Origin: Berberis thunbergii | Lineage: Eukaryota; Streptophyta; Magnoliopsida; Ranunculales; Berberidaceae | Assembly: GCA_003290165.1 (NCBI GenBank) | Contig: QNQO01000449.1 | Location: forward strand, 620,001-684,000 | DNA length: 64,000 nucleotides | Reading direction: 5' to 3' | Part shown: positions 33,424 through 45,960 of the stretch, one piece after another | Layout: every line of letters begins with the position of its first letter | Numbering within the stretch: position 1 is the stretch's first letter | Notes under the pieces: model-generated | What the model saw: only the letters and a program-made list of their open reading frames with translations | What the model was told of the DNA's origin: nothing | The model's database searches: none | Position numbers and translations under genes: made by a program

Positions 33424-35056
33424 TTATCTCTCTGACGTCCCCACCGAGTACAGGAAACTAGACATCACTAACTCTTCACAATTTCCACAAGTGTGAGAAA
33501 TAGGGGGCATGCCTGGAGCATGAATGGAAACTATCTTCTTTGCAGAATCTAGTGTGACTAGGTTCTTACACAACCAATCCATTCCCAAAATCACATCAAA
33601 GCCCTCAAAGTCAAACATAATTAAGTACCCAAGGAATACTTTGTCGAGGAAGGAAATCTTAAAATTTGTACATAATTCATTTAATGTTGCTGAGCCTCCT
33701 AAACGGGTGGTAACACATAAGGGTATAGCAAGTGGCAAAGTTTTCAACATTTTTCGATTTATCAATTGTCGAGATATGAAAGAGTATGATGCACTAGTAT
33801 CAAATAAAACCTTCATATTAGAGATGGGAAAATCAGAAGTACCTTGGAAGTTTTCCTGATCTGGTAAGGTTACAAATACACGCCCTTGGGTGGGTTGACC
33901 TTGTCTATTCCGGGGCGCGTTCCTACTATTAGGGCAATCTCGCATTCGATGACCCGGTTCCCACAAGTGAAATAGATCACTGTGCGTCCCCCCAATGCTG
34001 CTTGGGTAGTCTAATTTTGCTGACCCAGATAACCTTGTCTTTGGTTACCCTGGCGATGGAATTGGTTCCCATTCTGCCTTTGTTGCTGATTACAATCTTG
34101 TTTCTGGAAATCATCATATCCCTGTTTCTGGAACTGATTTTCACTCTGACGGGGGAACTGGGTTCCTCCCTGCTGTTGGTTCTGGTACCCACCTTGAGAT
34201 CTCTGGTTCTGATACTGTTGACCCCTTTGCCTCTGATCATAAGGACGGTAACGGCTGCAATCACTACAATAATCACGAGTCTCACCCTGATGACGAGTGT
34301 TTCCTGACGCCTCACCCAACTTCTGCTTGCCTTTCTCCCTACTCTCATGATATATCTTGTTTTGTTCCTCGTACTTCAATGCCAGATCCAAAACTTTGTC
34401 AAAACTCTCCCTGTCAGGGTGAGAAGAGCCCTCGACAGGTAGTGATGCAAACCCCCAATAAATTTGACATTTTCTTTTCTGGTCTGTCTACCAAATACGC
34501 AGCATAACGCGACAACTCGTTAAACTTCATGACATACTGCTCCACAGTCATATTCCCAGTCTGCTTCAACATATTAAACTCCGCTGTCCATTGCGCCTTA
34601 ACTGCATTAGGCACAAATCTATTCTCAAACCGATCCTTGAAGTCATCCCATGTCGTAACCACAACATCAACGGAGGGTAGTAAAGTTTCCCACCAGTAAC
34701 TAGCAGCACCATCCATATGATGTGCAGCTAACTCCTGTTTTTGGACTTCAGTAAGTTCCATTCTTCTGAAAACAGTCTCACAGCTTTGGACCCAGGCATC
34801 TGCATTTCTCGAATTTTCTCCGGTAAACCTCTTACCACCCAATGTCCCAAACTCCTTAACCCTTCTAACAAAGGGTCACCCTGATTACTATTATGTTGTA
34901 ATCATTGTAGCGACTGTATCATCATAGCCTGACTCAACTGGATCATATTATCACCATGACCATTTCCATTTCATTTCCCTTTCCATTTGGAACCACATTT
35001 CTATTGCTACCGCTACCATTCCCATTTGGATTTTGACGTGTATGTCTTCCAGCCAT
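33424..35056 (-). pseudogene. Ty3/gypsy gag and aspartic protease, frameshifted
   Basis: Starts MAGRHTRQNPNGNGSGSN at 35056, shifts frame, then gives a capsid-like segment (FTGENSRNADAWVQSCETVF, WDDFKDRFENRFVPNAVKAQ), a Q/N/G/R-rich nucleocapsid stretch, a zinc-knuckle half (EPGHRMRDCPNS) and a retropepsin domain (KVLFDTSASYSFIS, FDVILGMDWL). At least three frame changes separate these parts (about 34940, 34430 and 33970). The protease active site reads DTS instead of the usual DTG, a change expected to abolish activity. Confidence 0.85.
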
Positions 35057-35176
35057 ATCCTTCAAATAAAAATGGAATTGATTAGACACTCCATAAGATC
35101 CACAATACACTCTATATCTTACCCATAACCACATTCTAAGGATCCCCTAGACTCTCCCTAGCCTAGGGTAAACTGT

Positions 35177-35188
35177 GCTCTGATACCA
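35177..35188 (-). other. Primer-binding site for initiator tRNA-Met
   Basis: The minus strand reads TGGTATCAGAGC three bases after the LTR end, the standard plant iMet primer-binding site. It fixes the LTR boundary and the orientation. Confidence 0.9.
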
Positions 35189-35191
35189 AAC

Positions 35192-37717
35192 TGCCACGCC
35201 CCGATTTTTGGAAGAAAACGTAAATCCCAAAATCCACATAGGATTATCCGTTTCCCCAAAACTCGGGACATGAATTGTCATTCACTAAAAGTAACAGTTA
35301 GCATCTGCGGAAAATAATCAATTGCACAATTTACTAAACCAAAGAAAGTAAAACAGCTGATCTAAAAGCCCATCAAAAGAAAGAAAACTTAAAGTTCGTG
35401 GAGCCAACACTAACAAGTTCAACAAATCACTTTGTATCTCTCCTAGGAAATAATCAATAAACTCCAAGTTTTTTTTTAACACAAAATTGAAACTGTCACC
35501 TACAAATAAAAATGACCTAATCTCTCGAATAGCGCGCAACTCCCAAAAATGCTCGTCATGTACAAACAAACTGCTCTAAGATCGCCCGATACTACTAAAT
35601 CCTGAAAAATAAGCTAGTCGGCTACATTCCCGAAGGAATGTACCCAAGAAGCAAAAGCTCACTTGTGTCAGCACTAATGCTGGTGTGAAATTCTTTATTC
35701 CCCAAAAAACCAATAAAGAAATATCATGTCATGACAGAACAATATAATGCGACAAAATAACCAAAACAAATAGATAGTTCCTCCATGAGGCCATTATGTA
35801 ACCTACTAGGTAAAAGTGCATTCACTTACCCTTACTTTGTAGGAGTTCATTATGGAAAGTCTGTCCTGCAGAAATATTAGTGGACTTGCCATCCTGCATG
35901 AAAAAGGGTTAGAAACAATATTCACATATTTTACTTATTTTTATTTAAATTATGATTCATCTTTTAACGGATTGATCACTTAGATGATACCACATTCGCA
36001 CCACCTCCGTGCCGAACATACATGCACGTATGCCTCTCTCATATAAAGGAGGATTTTTCCGTCATCCATGCCCAAGTGGTGACATCACATACAGGCATGC
36101 ATCACGGATACTCCTAACTATATGAGTACCAAAATCCACTCTTGGGCTATCAATGAGCATAAACTCACATCACATTTTTTACGGATAAATATCAAAGCCT
36201 ATTTTTGGCATATGAATTCACCTCATTTCCGCAAGACTTTTAGTTTCTCTAGTTGGAAATAGGCGCCCCACCTCCGCAAGACAACCAACAGGTTATTTAG
36301 TTTCTCTAGTAAGATAGGGGAAATAATGATCCAAAGAGGTGTGGTAGTTCTAAGTGATACAATTCCAAGTGATTTAAATTTTTGGGAACCAAGGTTTATC
36401 CATATCCTTTATTGTGATATCTCACTTTTCTTTCAAAGTGACATTTTGTCATTTATCCATCCCGTTCTTTCGGGGAAACATAGCATATTCATAAATCATA
36501 CTGTATATCAACATGGGGATCAAACCCCTAGAAATTTATGGTACAATGTGCATGGAGAAATCATACTTCCAATAGTAGTTCCTTATTGAGCCTAATACAA
36601 TCCATCAAGAAATGTATTTTTATGTTAAGTATCATTAACATGTAAAAGCTAACACATGTATGTATATAAACCCATATTCAATTTCTCATTATTGTACAAC
36701 AATAATAACTCCAAATCTCATTATTGCACATTACCACATGAATACCCTTTACATAAAAACAAATTGGCTGTAAAAATATTTGTATCCAATAAATATCACT
36801 CCATGATATAAAAATACCATTACCCTTACTCTGTTTGTGTCTATGCTCTATCTTAAACCAATAATTGTGGCTAAACTTTATGATAAGTGTTGACTATTTC
36901 ATGACATGATATTTGTGATATGACCTCAGGTTGTTCTGATAACTACCATAAAAAAACTAAGCAGTATAGGCCTACAAATTAACTATGAGGCCTATTCATG
37001 TCCAGTTCAAAGGTTGGTTTTAGTAACTATAGCTATAACAAAAATAAAAATTGGGGTCGAACTGACAGCGGGAGCGGCTTAACACTGTTTCTTTTAGTAA
37101 GCATGAAAGCATGCTTGCATGATAAAGTTTTCTTCTGACACATACTCCTTTTTTTTTACCAATTCATGCCATGCTTTTGACTTTAACAATGCTAGTCTTT
37201 GTACCAATGGATTCCCTAAATTTGGTCACATCATATTCAATAGGATGAAATATAAGTCATACTATTTTATATTTTCTCTACAAGTTGACAAAAATAACAA
37301 CTTTTCCAGGAATTAAAGATATGACAAAAGCATGTCAGGAAGTATGACAAGATAGGACAAAAAGTTATGTCAGACATAGAGTTTCCATCGACTCCAACAC
37401 AAAAAAACAAAAACACATAGAAAGAGAAAAAAGAATTCACCTTTTTGGATTTAATCTCCCTCTTCTTTTCTTTTGTTATTTCTCCCTTCTTGCTCCTTCT
37501 CTTCTTCTTCCTCTCCTTTTTTTTCTTCCGAAGCGGCAAGAGAAACAAAAACTCCAAATCTCTATTTAATCCACTAGAGACAAACCCTACAAGGTTACGG
37601 TTTTTCTCAGGGTTAGTGACACCCTTTTTTTTGTTATTACTTGACTTAGCCTCAAATTTAATAAAGACTACCCAAAGATAAATAATAATTATAATGTGTT
37701 AAAATAGGGTCGTTACA
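35192..37717 (-). repeat. 5' LTR of the Ty3/gypsy element, about 2.5 kb
   Basis: On the minus strand it starts TGTAACGACCC (37717) and ends GGGGCGTGGCA (35192), just before the primer-binding site. A G/A-rich stretch near 37470-37540 gives a spurious lysine-rich frame. Open frames inside (36326-36589, 37119-37316, 35318-35569) have no family match. No second LTR is in the window, so the length comes from the ends alone. Confidence 0.75.
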
Positions 37718-38830
37718 AGGGAGAGATTTCCGAAGTTGCTAATCGACTGGGGGGTCAAAGTGTGGAGCCAATCTTGTGCTACTCCCTGTAAAGTCATAGA
37801 AAATACTTTACACATAAGCGGACCATCATTTTTGTGCAGAGTCATGACGCTGAGAAAATGTTTCAAGTGTTTCTCTGGATCACAATCTCCTTTGAAAGGC
37901 GTAGAGGTTGGTGTGGTAAATCTTGCCAATGGAGGCGCCCCTTCGATGTTATTTGTAAAAAAAGGTTAAGTGTTCACCATGGCTACCTCTCTGTGCAGAG
38001 CATCATCTGGATTTCCCATAACTTGTAAGTTTCTCAGCTGGTTTTTTACCATTCGTGCCACATCATCTGCCCTAGTGGCATTGGATTATTCTGTTGATCG
38101 GTTATATGGTTGTTTCGCTTTTGATTATCTACGGTAGATGACTCCTCATATTCCTAGTTTGATTGTGACTTACCTGCATGTGAATGAGGTAGAGTCTCAA
38201 CGAGATTCGCCTGAAAGCTCCTCTGGATTTGACGAGCTTTTGAATGTGGTACGTGGGACAAATTAGTATAGTGATCTAGATCTGGTCCTCTACATTGTTC
38301 GCGTCCATCGAGGTTCTATCTTCTGCACCGACCACTTGTACCTGGCGTCATCTGCGGCCCCATCTTTGAATGCACAGTTTCTTGGGAGCCCAACCTTGAG
38401 AAGACTCACGTTTGAAGCCCGAGCAAAGAGTGCACATTTATTCGTGGCCCAAATCTCGAATGAATGCTTCCAGAGGGATTATTTCTCTTTCATGGATGAT
38501 TACTTCCACTCCCATGCACATGATCGGCTAGTAGATAGCAATGTGTCATTTGCCTTGGTTTTTCATTCACCAATTGCTCTACCACTCAGGTCTGTTCCTC
38601 CAGTATTTTAGTCTAACTGGTGATCTGACCTACAAGATTTTCTTGTTGTGTCATTTCCATTTGGATTGGTTGTTGGGAAGAAGGTTGTAGTTGATGATCA
38701 AAGGGCAGTGGCTGACCTACTACCAGTGGTTGTCCGACTGGTAAAGCTTGAACTCGTGGTGATGATGGTGGCCTAGTACGAATAGAGGATTGTGTCACAT
38801 TATGTTTGCTAGTTTGTTTTCAAGTTCCCA
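37718..38830 (-). pseudogene. Second gypsy-type gag fragment
   Basis: The minus strand at 37718-37929 reads PFKGDCDPEKHLKHFLSVMT and LMCKVFSMTLQGVAQDWL, the Retrotrans_gag signature of plant Ty3/gypsy elements. It is cut at 37718 by the LTR of the first element (frame NFGNLSL). Upstream, 38613-38830 holds a proline/glutamine-rich N-terminal part (RTRPPSSPRVQALPVGQPLV) with an early stop after the first ATG, so the gene is decayed. The middle (37970-38600) is stop-rich in all frames. Confidence 0.75.
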
Positions 38831-38984
38831 CCATTGTATTGAAAAACTTTGAAAATAAAAGTGTTTGTGAAAGGAAATTTAAAGTGAATGAATGAATTTT
38901 TTTATGAATGGAAAAGAACATGCAATGAGTTTGTATCAAGCTCTCATTGAAAGCAACAATTTATGGATGCAAATTTTTACTGTA

Positions 38985-40290
38985 TCACATGTTGATCACG
39001 CGGAGCAATATGCATAAGATAGAAATTAATTATTGACATGGATGTGGTGCCTGCCACGAGGACTCTGATGCCAAAGTTAAAACTATGTCTTTAGAAAAGT
39101 GTTCATATCTTTGTTTTTTAAGAAATGATTGTAAGTCAGGAAAATGTTACCTCTAGAGGGTTTTGTGTTTGGCTATTTATAGAGGCTGAAAGAGTCAATT
39201 GTTGGCTGATGAGTGAGACACGTGGCAGATAAGCGAGTCATCTGTTTGAAGGCGGTCGCAACTTTCCTTAGGTTGTTGTAACTTTTGTGGTTGGTTGTAA
39301 CCTCCCATCGGTGGTTGTAACTTCATGTTTGGAGAGACCTCTCCTGCAAGCCTGTGTGCTCAGCTGAGCATGGTGGTTGGTGCCAAACATTACTCCCCTG
39401 TTGAAAAATTAGTGTTCTGCTAAGTTTGTATTGGGCCCATGCTTGGGCCTTCTATAGTTGTAGCTTTCGTGGATAATTTTCAGGCTTCTCGGAAGCGACT
39501 CAAATCTTTGGGCTTCTTTATCCAGTTGGACTAAAGGTTTTTTTTTTTGCTCCCACACAATTCTTAAAGAGTTCACAATTAGTTGTATGTATATATAGAA
39601 TCACTTCATCCATGGGCCACAATGTGGAGCAGGCCTTGAAACTACCAGTTATGATAAGTTTGTATAGTTTGGCTTGCAGGTATGATCTATGAATTCTCTG
39701 ACATACTTTTACTTTCAATGGGAAACACGGAGTGAGAGGAAAACAACACTATGCGTCTATGACTATTGAGAATAGTGGAAAATTAGATAAATAATAATCT
39801 TTTCATTGTTGTTATCGTGGATGCAAATTTCCAAGGATCACGTGCTGATCACGCAAAGCAATCTACATAAGATGAAGATTAATTCTTGACACCGGTGTGG
39901 TGCCTGCCACGGGGACTCCGATGTCAAAGTTAGAACAATGTCTTTAGGAAAGTATTTATTTATCTGTATTTGAAGAGAGAATTGTGAATCAAGATAAAAG
40001 TTACCTCCAAATGGCTTTGTGTTTCATTATTTATAGAGGCGAAATGAGTAAACTGTTGGCAGATGAGTGAGAGACGTGGCAGATGAGTGAGTCATCTGCT
40101 TGCAGGCGGTTGTAACTTCTCTTAGGTAGTTGTAACTTTCGTAGATAGTTGTAACCTCCCGTTGGTAGTTGTAACTTCCTGTTTGGAAACGTCTCTCCTG
40201 CAAGCTTGTGTGATCAACTGAGCATGGTGGTCAGCGTCGAACACTACTCCTCTGTTGATAAAGAAATGTTCTGCTGAATTGCATTGGGCC
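38985..40290 (-). repeat. Duplicated LTR/leader-like segment of the second gypsy element
   Basis: The block at about 38985-39420 recurs at about 39835-40290. Shared landmarks: GTGGTGCCTGCCACG(A/G)GGACTC(T/C)GATG(C/T)CAAAGTTA, TTATTTATAGAGGC(T/G), and serial (G/T)TTGTAACTT words. On the minus strand TTTGGCATCAGAGTCC in the first copy would suit a primer-binding site and TATAAATA a promoter, so these may be LTR 3' portions of the element whose gag lies at 37718-38830. LTR ends are not clear. Confidence 0.6.
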
Positions 40291-41629
40291 CAAACTTGGG
40301 CTTTCTCTACTTGTAACTTTTATGGGTAATATTCAGGCTTCTTGAGAACATTTGAAATCATTGGGCTTCCTTATCCTAGGCGATGTGAGACTATAATACC
40401 TAGGCAGTCTGCCAGCCTTTGTCTGCCAGCCTTTGTCTGCCTACTCAAGGTAGTCTGTCAGCCTCTGCTCGCCCACACAAGATAGCCAACCAGCTTTACA
40501 GCCCATCAACAAAAAGGGTATTACAGTGTATTTAGTTCAATACTGCTTTTAGGTAATATAATTGTTTTATATATACTAATATATTTGTAGAATATAAATA
40601 TTTAGGAAAGAAAAAAATGTATGAATATGTTTTTAGCTAGGTCCAATAATTTTTTTTTATATACACTAATATATTTGTACAATATACATGTATTAGAATA
40701 CAAAACAAATGTATGAATGTGGACTCAATACATGATACTATGTGCAATAATCTTATTTGTTGATAGTTATAAGGTATTTTAGAAAGCATCAACTCTTTAA
40801 TAAGTGAATGACCCAATAAAAGAATAAAAATACTTCTGAAATGACCCAAGTACCATCGTTTTGGATTTGATATTCTCCTCTTTATCCCGTCTCCTTTGTT
40901 TTCTTCTCAACCAAATGGGTTATTGAAATCCATCGATCTGGGTTGCGAATTAGTATGCACGACCCAGTTCAAAGTTCACAGGGGATTGAGCGATTAAGAT
41001 AACTATGCTCATGTCTGCATTGTTGCTGCTGGACAACTTGTGAATTGCCACATGAAATACAGCAGATCAACCAAAGTCGCCTCTTAATTAAGTTTGGCAA
41101 GTGGCTAACAACATTACAAACTGCATTTGTTATTCTTTTTTATGAATGGAATCACAAACCAAATGTAAATGATCAGTCTATATCCCTTTTGTATTCCTTT
41201 TCTAAAGGAAGTTATTCAAATCGTAAGTCCAATTTTAGATTTGATCTTTGGTTTGATCTAATGCTTGAAAGAGTGTTTACCCATTGACCGTGAAATTCAG
41301 ATCTACCCCAAACTTGAATCTTCGAAGTTCTCATGAAGTAATTCATGTTAAGCCAAATTATAATTAACTAGTGTATGCCGTTAGCACATCTACACACTTT
41401 CCTTCGTAGCGCGTATGCATGCCTGCATCACTGCTACTGTGCCATGCATTCAACATTCCACCTTGATCATTGGGTCATACCCTTGGCATTCCCCAAAAGG
41501 TTGTGTTGCTATAACATGGATCGGCATGGTCTTGGATGAACACATTGTGGTTTGTTAAATAAAAAAATTGAAGGAGTTTACTTTAGGTCATATCGTTGAC
41601 ACGACTATCTACTTGTATTCACCCCTGTG

Positions 41630-41630
<1 letters not shown>
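40291..41630. other. Intergenic, no gene recognised
   Basis: Contains a doubled GCCAGCCTTTGTCT unit (about 40412-40438) and AT-rich sequence with a diverged repeat of ATATACTAATATATTTGTA at about 40570 and 40660. The frame at 41045-41287 has no recognisable features. Confidence 0.45.
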
Positions 41631-41672
<42 letters not shown>

Positions 41673-41703
41673 AATAAATAAATAAGTAAATCAATAAATA
41701 AAG
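41631..41703. repeat. (TAA)n then (TAAA)n compound microsatellite
   Basis: A dozen TAA units followed by about ten TAAA units with two variants. Confidence 0.95.
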
Positions 41704-41940
41704 GTGAAAAAGCAAGAATTTGGGTCTTCCGCAACCTATGCCATCAATAGCAATAACATTGAAACCCTACTGTGGTATGGCCTAATTGAACTCCTACCTG
41801 ACTAGTCTTAATTCCTTTTGCTCGATAACACATAGAAATAGCAACATTGAATTCAAACCAGTAAGTTTAAGTCTAATCAATTTACTACTTCCATTGCACA
41901 ATTGATAGATAAAAAAAAAATTATCATGATTTGGGCAAGT

Positions 41941-42740
41941 TTGTCAACTGAGCATAGCAGGTTCAAGCTACTTCATTGTGTTCGTCTCATCTTCATTATC
42001 AAGGATTATCCATGATAAAATTGCAATGTAAGCCATTGGGAAACAAAGTAGCATCTAATGTATCCCATGGCTTTCATATTTTAAAGTAGAATTTTGCATC
42101 CAAGATATCTTATTATCGAACAACTTTCTTCGAAAACTCAATGGATTTTTGTGGGCAAGTTCAATAGCCAAATTTGAGCTTTAGCAGTTTCATGCTCCAA
42201 TGGAATACTTTTGAGATTTCAGGTCAAACAATTGCCGGAACAGGGTATGAGCTGAATGGATTTGGGGTGAGCCAAACACATAAAATAGTCTTGCACATGC
42301 AAGATTGTTCGGCTTGTCTAATGTGTGTGTAACTTTTTAACCTGGTGTGTGTTTGTCAACTGAGCATAGCAGGTTCAAGCTACTTCACTGTGTTCGTCTC
42401 ATCTCCATCATCAAGGATTATCCATGATAAAATTGAAATGTAATCCATTGGGAAACAAAGTAGCCAATGTATCCCATGGCTTCCATATTTTAAAGTAGAA
42501 TTTTGCTGCCAAGGTATCTTATCATCGAACAACTTTCTTCGAAAGCTCAATGGATTTTGTGGGCAAGCTCAATAGCCAAATTTGAGTTTTAGCAGTTTCA
42601 TGCTCCCATGGAATACTTTTGAGATTTCAGGTCAAACAATTGCCTGGAAAGGGCATGAGCTGAATGGATTTTGGGCGAGCCAAACACATAAAATAGCCTT
42701 GTTCGGCTTGTCTAGTCCAAATGTTGTGTGCGTGTGTGTG
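41941..42740. repeat. Direct duplication with 412-bp offset
   Basis: Copies at 41941-42300 and 42353-42740 share TTGTCAACTGAGCATAGCAG at their start, ATCAAGGATTATCCATGATA, and TGGGCAAG(T/C)TCAATAGCCAA. They differ by small indels and point changes. No coding potential. A short (TG)n run follows the second copy. Confidence 0.85.
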
Positions 42741-42852
42741 TGCGTGGAGGGGAAATGATCAATACCATAGTAGTGAATACTACTTTTCATTTGTATATGA
42801 GAAACAAGTTAACGAAGATGGTCATTTTAGAAAGTTTTCTTTCTTTAATTAG

Positions 42853-43190
42853 AGCATCTCCAGCAGTCTTCTTAGAAGTAATTCCTGGTCTATGTGGCGA
42901 CATTTAGCTGGGGGGCATGAAAAAAATGCATCAAGAGACTGCCAATGACAAACTCCTATCCTAGGTGGCATGAGAAGCCTCCAAGGAACTTCTCTTTACT
43001 AATTAAAGAGAAATTCTAAATGTCGAGGGAATAAGCGAGGAAACGAGCGAGGGAAATGAGGTGGCGAGGTAAAAGCCGTTCATTTCGCTCGAAATGCATG
43101 CGTTGACTTTTCTCATGCGCATCTCGAGAGAAATGAACGGCTTTCACCTCGCCACCTCATTTCCCTCGCTCGTTTCCTCGACATTCTAGC
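42853..43190. mobile_element. Foldback MITE-like hairpin element
   Basis: Starts with the common plant MITE-like word AGAGCATCTCCAGCAG. It holds a long inverted repeat: arm 43021-43086 and arm 43130-43184 are complementary apart from a 12-bp insertion in the first arm (after TGTCGAGG). The pairing continues imperfectly into the loop (43087-43129). No coding sequence. The terminal word at 42853 has no inverted partner, so the element end is uncertain. Confidence 0.6.
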
Positions 43191-43199
43191 TATTTTGGC

Positions 43200-44400
43200 T
43201 CCCACGATCTTTGTTTAGCATCTTGTAGGCTACACCAACTTTTTAACATTTCAGAATACTTTAAGCAATAGACCACGCCCACTTTAAATATGAAGAAACA
43301 GAAAATAATAGTAGATAGATACATTTAAGAAGTGGGTTTGGAGAGCAAATACAAAAATAGCCAAAGAATGGGCAAATAGTTCCTTATTTTATATTACATT
43401 ATCAAATTTAGATAGTCTCCAAGGGAGGCCGTTAAAGATGTTTTTAGGCAATTCCAGTTTGTTCAGAAAGTTCCTCAAATTAATTAAACTGAATCGAGTT
43501 TTCCTCAAACAATTAGGAGAAGCAATGTAAGGTAAAATGGTTGGTGAAAGTAAGGTAAAATTAAATGACTAGAAAACTTTTTAAATCGACACAATTACCC
43601 TTTATAATGTTAGATATACTCTTTTTGCAATGTTGCACCACGTGTCTTTCTCAATAGAGAGAATGCCATGTAAAAAGATATCATGAGATAATTGTGTAAC
43701 ATATTTGCTCAAGCATTAAAAGAGGTATGGCAATCAACTAATCAATTAATTACATTTTATACATGACGTTGTTAGCCTGTTATTTATGCAACTATCTTGA
43801 GATAGCTTAACATTTTTTGTGGATTATCTCTTAAGCATATTACACAACTTTGACTGATTCTAATCCTTTTGCCTAATAAAATATTCTTTACAAGTTGAAC
43901 CATTATAGACTATACATTTTCATAGTAAAATTTAATATCAAATTTGAACCGTAATGAACAAATCCCCAGGTTAGTATCTTATAGGATGATAAGGGGGATA
44001 ATGTGGGAGATATTGACATGGGTTTTCCATCTCATCAACATCGATCCATTGGGGTTCTAGTTCGAAATGGAGTAAGAGCCCAAGTTCTGGTTCAACAAGG
44101 AATCCACCTAGGTCGTTGTGTTACATACTGCTGGTGCTACGTACTGTTGAGACTTGTCACCGTTACGATATGGGTAAAGGTGTCTGGTTATGAGATGCCT
44201 TCTGCTCTAATTGATCCTTGTGATTTACGTAGTTCTTGAAGCCAAGCACAAGCATTGCACCTAAATGTCCTCAGCAGTTAATGTTTGTCGAGCTGCATTA
44301 TTAGTGTGATGAGTCGCTTTTCTAGTAACCACATTTATAAAATGCGAAACAACTCTAAAATGGATTCACGCTCCTCGTCCACAATTATATAATCTTCATG
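43200..44400. other. Intergenic, no gene recognised
   Basis: Includes an open frame at 44003-44239 (HQHRSIGVLVRNGVRAQVLV) that looks more protein-like than the surroundings but matches nothing I know. Confidence 0.35.
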
Positions 44401-45295
44401 CACTACAAGAAAAAGCTCCAATAGCTACAAATACTATAGACGGAATTAAAAAACCGTCTCTAATTAAAAGATTTGTGACGAAAAAAACCGTCACTAATTC
44501 TTTTGGTAGCTGATGAAAGCCATAATTATAAAAATTGTGCTTATGATTGGAAACCGTGGCTAAATTCAGAATAAACCGTAACTAATTAAAACATTTGTGA
44601 CGACATATTAGCTGCGGCTAAGTTTTACAAATAAATCGTGCTTGTGACGGAAAAACTGTGGCTAAATTCAGAACAAAGTGTAGCTAATTAAAGCATTAGC
44701 GACAGTATATTAGTTGTCGCTAAGTTTACAAATAAAAATTGGTAGCTACGGTATAAGCCGTCCCGAATGCATTTTTTTAAATATATATATATATATATAT
44801 AACATTTAGCCATGATATATTAACTGTCGCTAAGTTTTACACATAAAATTTGGTAGCTATGGTATAAGTCCTCCCTAATGGATTTTTTTGAAAATAAAAA
44901 TTATATACACAAAAAACATTTAGCCAAGGTATATTAGTTGTCGCTAAGTTTTACAAATAAAAATTGGTAGCTACGGTATAAGCCGACCCTAATGGATTTA
45001 AAAAAATAATATATATATACACAAAAACATTTAGCCACGGTATATTAGCTGTCGCTAAGTTTTACAAATAAAAATTGGTAGCTACGGTATAAGCCGTCCC
45101 TAATGGATTTTTTTGAAAAAAAAATATATTAAAAAAACATTTAGCCACGGTATATTAGCTGTCGCTAAATTTTACAAATAAAAATTGGTAGCTATGGTAT
45201 ATAAGCCATCCCTAATAGATTTTTTGAAAAAAAAATATATGTATATACAGAAAAAACATTTAGCCACGGTATATTAGCTGTCGCTAAGTTAGTGC
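44401..45295. repeat. Left subterminal array of complex D
   Basis: Five or more units of about 110 bp with AACATTTAGCCACGGTATATTAGCTGTCGCTAAGTTTTACAAATAAAAATTGGTAGCTACGGTATAAGCCGTCCCTAATGGA as the shared pattern (split here for description, with small variants), spaced by short AT runs. This is the subterminal architecture of a CACTA end. Confidence 0.85.
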
Positions 45296-45450
45296 AAGTC
45301 ATTTGTTTGCAAGGCAATTATCAAGGAAGCATATATGTAGTCTTATCCTAAATAGTTTTATAATTTGTTAAAATTTTTCCTCTATTATTTGTGTTCTATG
45401 AATTTGAACAACCTGTTTTTGCTCATTTTTTGTTTTGTTTCCTCCAATAA

Positions 45451-45960
45451 TTTCAAAGAAGATGTGAAGATAATGAAGAAAATGAATGTCGATACTTACA
45501 AGTTTTTCGTTTCTTGGTCAAGAATTATACCAAGTGAGTAGTAGCATAAGCATAATTTTGATGTGGATGAATTGCTAATAGGGCAATTTCGAAAAGTTAA
45601 AAGTGTCCTTGAAGACTTGGTTACTATTCTGAATGGCTTCAATTTGTACAATTATAAGGTTAAGAACAATAATTGGTTGTGATAATTGTTTTTTGGCTTT
45701 AGATGGGAAGAGAAAGGGATGGAGTGAACCAAGAAGGCATAAATTATTACAAGATTATGCAGATGTTTATTTCAAGGAGTTTGGTGACAGAGTGAAGCAT
45801 TGGATCATCTTGAACGAACCATGGACCTTTGCGAGTTGTGCTTACAACCTGGGGATCCATGCACCTGCTAGTTGTTCTAAATTCATCGAAAACTGTATTG
45901 CTTGGGACTCTGCAACAAAAGGCTACATCAATAAGGCAGTATATTCAATCAAAGTTGCTT
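45451..45960 (+). pseudogene. Glycoside hydrolase family 1 (beta-glucosidase) fragment
   Basis: 45451-45538 reads FKEDVKIMKKMNVDTYKFFV then SWSRIIPS. About 45735-45930 reads DYADVYFKEFGDRVKHWIIL, NEPWTFASCAYNLGIHAP, and NCIAWDSATKGYI. The NEP motif holds the catalytic acid/base glutamate of GH1 enzymes, which in plants release aglycones such as defence compounds and hormone conjugates. The second catalytic glutamate region and most of the barrel are missing, and the expected exon between the two pieces is lost. It ends directly against the GARP fragment. Confidence 0.85.

Larger units (their letters stand above)
32721..37717 (-). mobile_element. Ty3/gypsy retrotransposon, 5' half, broken by element C
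   Basis: In minus-strand order: a 5' LTR (35192-37717, TG...CA), a primer-binding site for initiator tRNA-Met (35177-35188), gag with a zinc knuckle, aspartic protease, and reverse transcriptase up to its active site. It then stops at the terminus of element C. The RNase H, integrase and 3' LTR are not in the window. Motif style suggests the Del/Tekay chromovirus group, but without the integrase chromodomain that is a guess. It inserted into another gypsy gag at 37718. Confidence 0.8.

Noticed and set aside
37267..37681. Lysine-rich and phenylalanine-rich frames on opposite strands
   Set aside because: Low-complexity GAAGAAG/CTTCTTC run inside the gypsy LTR.
44003..44239. Open frame of 78 codons with HRSIGVLVRNGVRAQVLVQQ
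   Set aside because: Protein-like composition but no family recognised, no splice or promoter context, and outside the cargo-bearing elements.
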